Of a stretch of DNA of 7,986 nt, positions 1-5,703 are shown one piece after another. Source of the DNA: Eubacteriales bacterium. GTDB taxonomy: Bacteria; Bacillota; Clostridia; Christensenellales; CAG-138. Position 1 is the stretch's first letter, and each line of letters begins with the position of its first letter. Below the pieces are notes generated by a model, which saw only the letters and a list, made by a program, of their open reading frames with translations, was not told the origin of the DNA and ran no database searches. Made by a program: the position numbers and the translations under genes. The DNA is taken from the NCBI GenBank assembly GCA_028703645.1, contig JAQVML010000046.1, positions 1-7,986 on the forward strand, read 5' to 3'.

Positions 1-329
1 CTAGCGCCCATCTTTTGGAGACGTTGTACCAGCATCGCGGTGGAGCAAACGCCGTCCGCATCATAATCGCCAAAGACACAGATTTGTTCGCCGTCTGCAA
101 TCGCCTGGAAAATGCGATCCGCAGCTTTTTGCATATCCGGCAATAAAAAAGGATCGAGCAGATCGCTCTCGTTTGGATGGAGAAAGCGCAGCGCTTCCTC
201 AACAGAGGTCACGCCGCGCCGAATCATTGCCCGCGCGACAAGCTGCGAGCAGTTACATTCGTTTGTGATTGTTTCAACGAGGGCCGGGTCACAAATGGCC
301 GGTTCGCGCGCAATCATTCGGTTGTTCAT
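1..329 (-). CDS. recJ: Single-stranded-DNA-specific exonuclease RecJ, N-terminal part (cut by window edge)
   Basis: RecJ is a 5'-to-3' single-strand DNA exonuclease of the DHH phosphoesterase family, acting in recombination and mismatch or base-excision repair. Only the first 109 codons are present; the frame stays open to position 1. The N-terminal region (residues 1-80) resembles RecJ leaders, with the segment EEALRFLHP typical of the family. Residues 88-93 read DYDADG, the first metal-binding motif of DHH enzymes, preceded by a hydrophobic beta strand (ICVFG). The ATG shares ATGA with the stop codon of the upstream scfB (positions 326-329), so translation is probably coupled; a weak GGCGGA lies just before it. 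RecJ is normally over 550 residues, so most of the gene, including the DHH motif and DHHA1 domain, is outside the window. Identification is firm for the family; another DHH protein with the same motif is much less likely. Confidence 0.9.
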   Translation of the reverse strand, partial: MNNRMIAREPAICDPALVETITNECNCSQLVARAMIRRGVTSVEEALRFLHPNESDLLDPFLLPDMQKAADRIFQAIADGEQICVFGDYDADGVCSTAMLVQRLQKMGA

Positions 330-1651
330 CGTTCCGCCAGATAGATGCCGATGGCGCACTCAATGCGTTTTTGCATCAGTTTGCAGCTGATCTCGTGCGG
401 TGTTTCCAGCGAACCGCCGTAGAGAACCGCGTTTGCCATGCATCCGCCGCTGCAATAATATTTTGCCCAGCAATTTCTGCACTTGTCTTTTGTGCAAACG
501 TTGCAGCCCAAAAACGCCTCTTGCAGATCGTTTCGCAGCGCTGGATGATCGAGCGAGCCGAGCTTGTATTCCTGCTGACCCACAAACTGATGGCAGGGAT
601 AGATGTCTCCGTCCGGCGTAACCGCGACGTATTCCGTGCCCGCGCCGCAACCGTTGATCCGTTTTCTCAGGCAGGGGCCGCCGTCGGGATCAAACATAAA
701 GTGGAAGAAGTTGAACCATGTGTCGGAATTTTCCCGCGATTCGAGATAATAGTCCGCAAGCGCGTCGTATTCTTCGTTGATTCGCGCAAGGTGCTCCGGC
801 AGGAGACTATACGGGCTCTCTTCCGGCAGCACGGCGGGCTCAATCGAGATCTGGTTGAACCCATAGCTGGTCAACGCTTTGACATCTTTCAAAAAATCAA
901 GATTCTTACGCGTAAACGTGCCGCGAATGTAATATTCCTTGTCCCCGCGTCCGGCAACGAGTTTTTTTGCGTTGTTTAAAATGATGTCAAACGAGCCTTT
1001 GCCGTTGACGGTCGGACGAAGCGCATCGTGAATCTCTTTTCGCCCGTCAAGACTGATGACCACGTTGTGCATCTCGCGATTGATGAAATCGATCTTCTCA
1101 TCGTCCAGCGCCACGCAGTTGGTGGTGATTGTAAAATGAATGATCTTGTTATATTTTTGTTCCAGCTCACGACCGTAGGCGACAAGCTGCTCGCAGACGT
1201 CCCAATTCATCAGCGGTTCCCCGCCGAAGAGGTCTACCTCAAGATGGTGCCGCGTTCCGCTGCGCTCCATCAAAAAATCCAGCGCGCGCTTACCGATTTC
1301 AAACGGCATGAGCATCCGCTCGCCGTGAAAATCTCCCGTCGCGGCAAAGCAATAGCGGCAGCGGAGGTTGCAATCGTGCGCCACGTGTAGGCACATGGAC
1401 TTGATCGCGCTGCCACCGAGAATCTCCGGTGCCGTGGGCGTTTCGGTTCCAAACGCGCCGGAGGATTTTAGTTCCTCCAGATCGGAGAGCACTTCCGAAA
1501 CGGTATTTGCGTCGATTCCGGCTGAATACGGGTCTTCTCCGCGCTCGATTGCTTGAACAATCGCAAACGCCGCGTCGTCAACGGTGTGGATCGCGCCGCT
1601 TTCAACATCCAGCAGCACGTTTTGATTTTGAAACTGAAACGAATGGATCAA
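326..1651 (-). CDS. scfB: SCIFF peptide maturase, radical SAM/SPASM thioether-forming enzyme
   Basis: This is the maturase of the SCIFF RiPP system (CteB in Clostridium thermocellum), which installs a cysteine-to-threonine thioether bond in the SCIFF precursor. The protein has 441 residues. Residues 1-80 look like a PqqD-type peptide-recognition domain. The radical SAM cluster motif CxxxCxxC is C94, C98 and C101, followed by GGEP at 143-146. The SPASM region has C335, then G348 and C353 (GX4C), then C391-X2-C394-X5-C400-X3-C404 and C423, enough for two auxiliary Fe-S clusters; extra cysteines sit at 327, 383 and 386. The start is TTG at 1651, supported by AAGGAG seven bases upstream (1659-1664); no in-frame ATG gives the recognition domain. 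The precursor gene scifA lies 105 bp upstream and recJ overlaps downstream by ATGA. Family and partner assignment rest on motifs plus the adjacent cognate precursor. Confidence 0.94.
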   Translation of the reverse strand: MIHSFQFQNQNVLLDVESGAIHTVDDAAFAIVQAIERGEDPYSAGIDANTVSEVLSDLEELKSSGAFGTETPTAPEILGGSAIKSMCLHVAHDCNLRCRYCFAATGDFHGERMLMPFEIGKRALDFLMERSGTRHHLEVDLFGGEPLMNWDVCEQLVAYGRELEQKYNKIIHFTITTNCVALDDEKIDFINREMHNVVISLDGRKEIHDALRPTVNGKGSFDIILNNAKKLVAGRGDKEYYIRGTFTRKNLDFLKDVKALTSYGFNQISIEPAVLPEESPYSLLPEHLARINEEYDALADYYLESRENSDTWFNFFHFMFDPDGGPCLRKRINGCGAGTEYVAVTPDGDIYPCHQFVGQQEYKLGSLDHPALRNDLQEAFLGCNVCTKDKCRNCWAKYYCSGGCMANAVLYGGSLETPHEISCKLMQKRIECAIGIYLAER

Positions 1652-1658
1652 GTGTATT

Positions 1659-1664
1659 CTCCTT
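1659..1664 (-). promoter_or_regulatory. Ribosome binding site that fixes the TTG start of scfB
   Basis: AAGGAG on the minus strand sits seven bases before the TTG at 1651-1649. No ATG or GTG is similarly placed, so this site decides the start of the maturase. Confidence 0.8.
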
Positions 1665-1668
1665 GTGC

Positions 1669-1680
1669 AGGTTATAACCT
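1669..1680. repeat. Perfect 12-bp palindrome before scfB, possible weak promoter
   Basis: AGGTTATAACCT is a perfect palindrome five bases upstream of the scfB ribosome binding site. On the minus strand it contains TATAAC, which with TTGTCT 18 bases upstream would make a plausible sigma-A promoter downstream of the scifA terminator. The predicted start would leave a leader of only about 13 nt, beginning at the ribosome binding site, so the promoter reading is weak. It could instead be an operator, or chance. Confidence 0.3.
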
Positions 1681-1698
1681 TGAGTTATTTTTAGAGAC

Positions 1699-1722
1699 AA
1701 AAAAAGGCCGAAAGTGGCCTTT
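1699..1722 (-). terminator. Rho-independent terminator between scifA and scfB
   Basis: On the minus strand AAAGGCC pairs with GGCCTTT (7 bp; plus positions 1703-1709 and 1716-1722) around a six-base loop, and the stem runs into seven consecutive T residues (1699-1705). It lies 34 bp after the scifA stop codon. It should end most scifA transcripts and let only a fraction continue into scfB. On the plus strand no clean T tract follows, so it is directional. Confidence 0.85.
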
Positions 1723-1756
1723 CTTTGCGGATCGGCTGATCAAAGATAGCCTACTA

Positions 1757-1900
1757 TTACTTTTCTTCCTTCGCGCACTTTTGGTTGGCAACCGTGCAAG
1801 AGGTTTTGCATGCCGACTGGCAGCTCGCCTGGCACTCGCCGCACGCGGTGTTTTTACCCGTCTTGATGCAGGGTTTCTGAATGGTTTGAATATGCTTCAT
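1757..1900 (-). CDS. scfA: SCIFF RiPP precursor peptide (47 residues)
   Basis: This encodes the SCIFF precursor (six cysteines in forty-five residues; CteA in C. thermocellum), a ribosomally made peptide modified by the neighbouring radical SAM enzyme. Residues 1-19 are a leader-like segment beginning MKHIQTI; the core has C20, C23, C27, C31, C35 and C42, with the conserved ACGECQ and QSACKTSCTVANQ blocks. The known CteA thioether joins a cysteine to a threonine five residues later, matching C31 and T36 here. An additional seventh cysteine, C11, lies in the leader. The frame is open upstream to 1945, but the ATG at 1900 has a GGAGG nine bases before it (1910-1914) and begins with the family's MKHI, so it is chosen. 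The gene has its own promoter upstream and a terminator downstream. The biological role of the mature peptide is not established. Confidence 0.95.
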   Translation of the reverse strand: MKHIQTIQKPCIKTGKNTACGECQASCQSACKTSCTVANQKCAKEEK

Positions 1901-1936
1901 GGCTGAATTCCTCCGAAACGATATCTCTCTTTGGCG

Positions 1937-1965
1937 ATTATACACGATTTCCGCTTACAGCGCAA
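1937..1965 (-). promoter_or_regulatory. Sigma-A type promoter of scifA (SCIFF precursor)
   Basis: On the minus strand TTGCGC (1960-1965) and a consensus TATAAT (1937-1942) are 17 bp apart. The -10 lies in the 54-bp gap between ackA and scifA, and the -35 lies inside the last codons of ackA. Transcription would start near 1930, giving a leader of about 30 nt that contains the GGAGG site. I see no terminator between ackA and scifA, so read-through from pta-ackA is also possible. Confidence 0.7.
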
Positions 1966-3166
1966 GCTCCGCGGTGTCGCGCGCAATGGTCATCTCTTCG
2001 TCGGTCGGGATCACGTAGACATGCACCTTGCTTGTGGGTTTGGTGATCTCTTGTTCGGTCCCTCTCGGGCAGGAAAGGTTAAATTCCCAATTCATATCGA
2101 TGCCAAGATATTCAAGCCCCTGCAGGATCATCTCGCGAATATAGCCGTCGTTTTCGGCAACGCCCGCGGTCATCACGATGGCGTCAACGCCGCCAAGCGT
2201 CGCGGCATAAGCCCCGATATACTGGCGAACTTTATAGCAAAACATCTTGCGGGCAAGCGCCGCGCGCTCGTTTCCCTGCTTGGTCGCGGCGGAAAGATCG
2301 CGAAAATCGCTGCTGACGCCGGAGATGCCGAGCATGCCGCTCTTCTTATTCATATAGGTATCGATTTCCTGCGCGTTCATGCCGGTTCTGCCCATGAGAT
2401 ACGGAATGATCGCGGGATCGATGCTGCCGCAGCGGGTGCCCATCGGCACACCTTCCAGCGGGGTGAGACCCATGGAAGTATCCATGCACTTGCCGCCCTT
2501 GACGGCGGAGAGGCTGGACCCGTTGCCCAGATGGCAGGTGATGACGCGCGTATCCTCTTTTTTCATGCCGAGGGCGACGAGCTTTTTGATCGCCTGACCG
2601 GAGACATAGCGATGCGAGGTACCGTGGAAGCCATAGCGACGCACCTTGTGCTCGGTATATGCTTCATACGGCAGCGCGTACATATACGCTTCCTTTGGCA
2701 TGGACTGGCCCCAAGCGGTGTCGAACACGGCGACCATGGGGACGCCGGGCATCGCCGCCATGCAGCCGCGAATTCCCATCAGGTTTGCGGGGTTGTGCAG
2801 CGGCCCGAGCGGGATGCACTCCTCGATGGCTTCGAGTACCTGATCGTCGATCAATACCGGATCGGCGTATTTCTCGCCGCCATGCAGTACGCGATGACCC
2901 ACCGCGCGGATGCTGCTCATATCTTTGATCACGCCGATCTTCGGGTCGGCCAGCACGTCAAGGACGAGCTTGATCGCGTCTTCGTGCGTCTTCATGGGGC
3001 TTTCTTTTTCAAAGCACTCGCCGTTGGTCGGCTTATAGCTCAAAACCGATTTCGCGATGCCGATGCGCTCGCAGATGCCCTTTGCGATGATCCGTTCTTC
3101 GTCGATATCGATGAGCTGATACTTCAGCGAAGAGCTGCCGGCGTTTATCACCAGAATATACGTCAT
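1955..3166 (-). CDS. ackA: Acetate kinase
   Basis: AckA interconverts acetyl phosphate plus ADP with acetate plus ATP, the substrate-level phosphorylation step of acetate fermentation, in the cytoplasm. At 403 residues it has the full family length (ASKHA fold). It begins with the phosphate-binding segment VINAGSSSLKY (N7, K14), has HRVLHGG with R92, the catalytic aspartate D149 in VFDTAW, GFHGTSH at 179-185, the HLGNGSS loop at 212-218, R245 in GTRCG, and IPTDEEMTIARDT at the end with E390/E391. Two stretches differ from the commonest sequence: FDTAWGQSMP where FDTAFHQTMP is usual, and RCGSIDP where RSGDIDP is usual. The ATG at 3166 follows an AAGGAG that overlaps the pta stop codon (TAAGGAG), 15 bp between genes. 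It is the second gene of a pta-ackA operon. Confidence 0.97.
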   Translation of the reverse strand: MTYILVINAGSSSLKYQLIDIDEERIIAKGICERIGIAKSVLSYKPTNGECFEKESPMKTHEDAIKLVLDVLADPKIGVIKDMSSIRAVGHRVLHGGEKYADPVLIDDQVLEAIEECIPLGPLHNPANLMGIRGCMAAMPGVPMVAVFDTAWGQSMPKEAYMYALPYEAYTEHKVRRYGFHGTSHRYVSGQAIKKLVALGMKKEDTRVITCHLGNGSSLSAVKGGKCMDTSMGLTPLEGVPMGTRCGSIDPAIIPYLMGRTGMNAQEIDTYMNKKSGMLGISGVSSDFRDLSAATKQGNERAALARKMFCYKVRQYIGAYAATLGGVDAIVMTAGVAENDGYIREMILQGLEYLGIDMNWEFNLSCPRGTEQEITKPTSKVHVYVIPTDEEMTIARDTAELAL

Positions 3167-3181
3167 TGTGTGCGGTTCTCC

Positions 3182-4180
3182 TTACAAATTTTGCGCCTGA
3201 ACGGCGGTCATGGCAACGACGGATACGATGTCTTCCACACTGCATCCGCGCGAGAGATCGTTGATGGGGTACTTAAATCCCTGGCAGATGGGGCCGATGG
3301 CTTCCGCACCCGCAAGACGCTGCACCAGCTTGTAGCCGATGTTGCCCGCCTGCAAGTCGGGGAAGATCATTACGTTTGCCTTGCCTGCAACGGGGCTGCC
3401 GGGGCACTTGAGCTGACCCACTTTCGGTACGAGCGCCGCGTCCGCCTGCAGTTCACCATCCACGACAAGATCCGGCGCGAGTTCGTGTACCAAGCGGGTT
3501 GCCGCCACGACCTTATCGACCAGCTCGTGCTTTGCGCTGCCTTTGGTGGAAAACGAAAGCATCGCAACCCGCGGTTGCATGCCGCAGAGGCACTGCGCCG
3601 TCTGTGCGGAAGAGATCGCGATTGCCGCGAGCTGCTCCGCCGTCGGGTTCGGGTTCACCGCGCAATCGCCGAAGACCATCATGCCGTCGTCGCCGTAAGC
3701 TTTGTTCGGCAGTTCCATAATAAAGCAGCTGGACACGACCGAGATGCCCTTTGCCATCTTGATGATCTGGAGGCCCGGACGAAGCGTATCGCCCGTGGTG
3801 CTGATCGCGCCTGCGACCATACCGTCTGCGCGGCCTTTTTTAATCATCATCGCGCCGAAGAACTTGGTGTCCTTCATCATCTTTTCCGCGCCTTCGGGCG
3901 TCATGCCCTTTTCCTTGCGCATCTCGTAATATTCCGCAACGTAAGCCGCGAAATCGGGGTCTTTTTCCGGATCGACAAGAGAAACGCCGTCGAGTGATAC
4001 GTTGAATTTCTCGGCTGTTGCCAGAATTTCATCCGTTTTCCCGAGCAGCGTTACTTCGGCAATTCCTTCTGCTTTGATCAGTGCCACCGCTTGTACGGTG
4101 CGCTCTTCCGAGCCTTCCGGTAATAGAATATGCTTCTTGTGCATCTTGGCTTTTACCTTGATCGTATCCATCAAAGCCAT
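3182..4180 (-). CDS. pta: Phosphate acetyltransferase
   Basis: Pta converts acetyl-CoA and phosphate to acetyl phosphate and CoA, feeding AckA downstream. The 332-residue product is a short clostridial-type Pta without the N-terminal domain of the E. coli enzyme. Recognisable blocks are KKHILLPEGSEERT at 15-28, RADGMVAGAISTTGDTLRP at 117-135, GDCAVNPNPTAEQLA at 171-185, SFSTKGSA at 209-216, PGSPVAGKANVMIFPDLQAGN near 260-280, and SRGCSVEDIV with S310, R311 and D317, equivalent to the active-site Ser-Arg-Asp of the Methanosarcina enzyme. The frame is open to an ATG at 4213, but the ATG at 4180 is preferred: GGAGG lies twelve bases before it (4193-4197), the 4213 ATG has no ribosome binding site, and the protein then begins as family members do. 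It is the promoter-proximal gene of pta-ackA. Confidence 0.97.
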   Translation of the reverse strand: MALMDTIKVKAKMHKKHILLPEGSEERTVQAVALIKAEGIAEVTLLGKTDEILATAEKFNVSLDGVSLVDPEKDPDFAAYVAEYYEMRKEKGMTPEGAEKMMKDTKFFGAMMIKKGRADGMVAGAISTTGDTLRPGLQIIKMAKGISVVSSCFIMELPNKAYGDDGMMVFGDCAVNPNPTAEQLAAIAISSAQTAQCLCGMQPRVAMLSFSTKGSAKHELVDKVVAATRLVHELAPDLVVDGELQADAALVPKVGQLKCPGSPVAGKANVMIFPDLQAGNIGYKLVQRLAGAEAIGPICQGFKYPINDLSRGCSVEDIVSVVAMTAVQAQNL

Positions 4181-4220
4181 TTTTAATCTGCGCCTCCATT
4201 TAATTGAATTCATGCAGATG

Positions 4221-4249
4221 TAGAATCGAACATTTTTTGTTCGTTTCTA
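4221..4249 (-). promoter_or_regulatory. Stem-loop in the pta 5' leader
   Basis: TAGAA-T-CGAACA, a TTTTT loop, then TGTTCG-T-TTCTA forms an 11-bp inverted repeat interrupted by one T-T mismatch. It lies between the predicted pta transcription start (about 4276) and the pta ribosome binding site, so in RNA it would be a leader hairpin with an AAAAA loop. On the minus strand it is not followed by a T run, so it is not a standard terminator. It could be an mRNA-stability element or a protein binding site. Confidence 0.5.
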
Positions 4250-4282
4250 TCATTTTTCTTACATTTTCATCTCAACCGCTAG

Positions 4283-4315
4283 AGTATACCACAAACATAT
4301 CCAAAATGGTATACT
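4283..4315. promoter_or_regulatory. Divergent, mirror-image extended -10 promoters for pta and tmcAL
   Basis: A perfect 9-bp inverted repeat, AGTATACCA (4283-4291) and TGGTATACT (4307-4315), is separated by 15 bp. Read outward, each arm is a TGn extended -10 element with TATACT. The right arm would start tmcAL transcription near 4322 (36-nt leader, GGAG at 4344-4347). The left arm would start pta near 4276 (about 96-nt leader). Neither has a good -35 hexamer at 16-18 bp, which extended -10 promoters tolerate. Because the -35 regions fall on the opposite arm, polymerase could not bind both at once. The repeat might also be an operator. Confidence 0.6.
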
Positions 4316-4357
4316 TGTCATACGAAAAATTCAGTAATTCAGCGGAGAAAAACAATC

Positions 4358-5560
4358 ATGCGCGTCGTGGGAATCATTGCGGAATACAACCCGCTGCATA
4401 ACGGGCATATCTACCACCTGGAACGCGCAAGAGCGCTCTGCCAGGCGGATTACTGTATCGTTGTGCTCTCCGGCAACTTCGTACAGCGCGGCGAGGCCGC
4501 CTGTACGGATAAGTTTTCCCGCGCAACTTGGGCACTTCGTGCCGGAGCCGATCTTGTGTTGGAGCTGCCAAGCGTCTACGCAATTGCTCCGGCAGAACGC
4601 TTTGCCGCAGGCGGCGTTCGCACGCTCAACGCAACCGGCGTGGTAACCGATCTTGCCTTTGGCTGTGAAGCGCCGGATCTCAAGACGCTTTACCAAATCT
4701 CGGACATCATCGCAACCGAGCCGCCCGCACTACAGGAGGCGATTAAAAAGCATCTTTCGATGGGAAAGAGCTATCCGCGCGCGCGGTTTGACGCGCTGAG
4801 CGAATACGGCGTTCCACAGAGCATGCTGCTCGCCATTGCGCAGCCGAACAACATCCTCGCCGTCGAATACCTCGGAGCGATCAAAAAATTCGCGCCCGGC
4901 ATTGAGCCTCTCCCGATTGAACGCATCGGCACCGGCTATCACAGCGAGGAAATCGCGGGAGAATTCGCGAGCGCAACGGCAATCCGTCGCGCGATCATAG
5001 AAGGCAGAAACGAGATTCTCAACACCATGCCAAACTTTGTCGGTGGCCCGCTGCTCTACGACGATCAATTCATCATTCCGCAGGAAGCGCTCAGCGACGT
5101 GATGCTCTACGCCATCCGCCGCATGCGAGCGGGCGAGCTCGCCGCGCTGCCTGACGTCGGCGAGGGGTTTGAAAACGTGCTCTATCGCAGCGTTCGCGAG
5201 GCAAGATCGCTCTCCGAATTCTACGAAAAGATCAAGTCAAAGCGCTATACGCTCGCGCGCTGCAAGCGCATTGTCGCAAGCGCGCTGCTCGGCATCACCG
5301 CGGATCAGGTTCGAAGGCTCCTGCAAAGCCACGAAGGCAGTTACCTAAAAGTACTCGGCTTTCGCAGGCAGGCGCGCGCGCTCCTCAGCGAAATTGCGCA
5401 GCGTAAGAGCGCGCCGCTGATCATTCGCAACAGCGATTTGGACGCTTGTCCCCCGTTTATCCGCCAAAATGTGGAAACCGATATGCTCAGCACGGACATC
5501 TTGAGCTATGTGACCACACAGGAGATCAAGCGCGACCTCAGCGGAGCGGTCATCCTATAA
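4358..5560 (+). CDS. tmcAL: tRNA(Met) cytidine acetate ligase (YlbM family)
   Basis: TmcAL activates acetate with ATP to acetyl-adenylate and transfers the acetyl group to the wobble cytidine of elongator tRNA-Met, forming N4-acetylcytidine and improving AUG decoding; unlike GNAT-type TmcA it does not use acetyl-CoA. The 400-residue length fits the family. The N-terminal nucleotidyltransferase fold starts GIIAEYNPLHNGH at 5-17 with the HxGH motif (H14, H17), then GNFVQRGEA at 39-47, PNNILAVEYLGAI at 163-175, and ASATAIR at 204-210, the equivalent of the STxIR nucleotide-binding motif. The helical C-terminal part carries SKRYTLARCKRIVASALLGI at 294-313. The ATG has GGAG ten bases upstream. It is transcribed divergently from pta-ackA, whose product acetate is its substrate, and converges with the patatin-like gene. 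Confidence 0.94.
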   Translation: MRVVGIIAEYNPLHNGHIYHLERARALCQADYCIVVLSGNFVQRGEAACTDKFSRATWALRAGADLVLELPSVYAIAPAERFAAGGVRTLNATGVVTDLAFGCEAPDLKTLYQISDIIATEPPALQEAIKKHLSMGKSYPRARFDALSEYGVPQSMLLAIAQPNNILAVEYLGAIKKFAPGIEPLPIERIGTGYHSEEIAGEFASATAIRRAIIEGRNEILNTMPNFVGGPLLYDDQFIIPQEALSDVMLYAIRRMRAGELAALPDVGEGFENVLYRSVREARSLSEFYEKIKSKRYTLARCKRIVASALLGITADQVRRLLQSHEGSYLKVLGFRRQARALLSEIAQRKSAPLIIRNSDLDACPPFIRQNVETDMLSTDILSYVTTQEIKRDLSGAVIL

Positions 5561-5611
5561 ATACCGTTCTGTTCAATTGTTCCGATCTGTAAGAAATGTT
5601 ACAAGTTAACA

Positions 5612-5642
5612 CAGGCGCGTCGGTTTTTACCGTTCGCGCCTG
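5612..5642. terminator. Hairpin between the convergent 3' ends of tmcAL and the patatin-like gene
   Basis: CAGGCGCG (5612-5619) pairs with CGCGCCTG (5635-5642), and inside the loop CGGT (5621-5624) pairs with ACCG (5629-5632) around TTTT. This gives 12 base pairs with a small T/TT internal loop. It sits 52 bp after the tmcAL stop and 62 bp after the stop of the convergent gene, where a shared terminator would be expected. Neither side has a proper T tract, so it may stop transcription poorly or act by protecting 3' ends. The rest of the 143-bp gap shows only small inverted repeats (5597-5611, 5688-5701). Confidence 0.5.
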
Positions 5643-5703
5643 CTTGCTATGCAGTTTATAACAGGATTCATACATTTTTGGAATTTCGAATCGCTCGATT
5701 CCG

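Noticed and set aside
269..979. 236-codon plus-strand frame opposite scfB
   Set aside because: It overlaps the conserved SPASM region of scfB on the other strand and has no recognisable domain.
1901..1945. Upstream extension of scifA (15 extra codons)
   Set aside because: The extension overlaps the promoter -10 and predicted transcription start, and the internal ATG has the good ribosome site and the conserved MKHI start.
1931..3997. 688-codon open frame on the plus strand, antisense to ackA and pta
   Set aside because: It lies wholly opposite two unmistakable enzymes and spans their junction. It has no family resemblance and is rich in His, Arg and Ala, as expected when GC-biased codons are read backwards. 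It has no supported ribosome binding site.
4181..4213. Eleven-codon N-terminal extension of pta
   Set aside because: The upstream ATG at 4213 lacks a ribosome binding site, while GGAGG lies within the extension in front of the ATG at 4180.
4227..4243. Possible LexA (SOS) box in the pta leader
   Set aside because: The half sites CGAAC and GTTCG match the Gram-positive LexA box, but they are 7 bp apart rather than 4, and pta is not an SOS gene. A hairpin is the simpler reading.
4315..4343. TTGTCA as a -35 for tmcAL
   Set aside because: No acceptable -10 hexamer occurs 16-18 bp downstream; the overlapping extended -10 TGGTATACT is a better promoter candidate.
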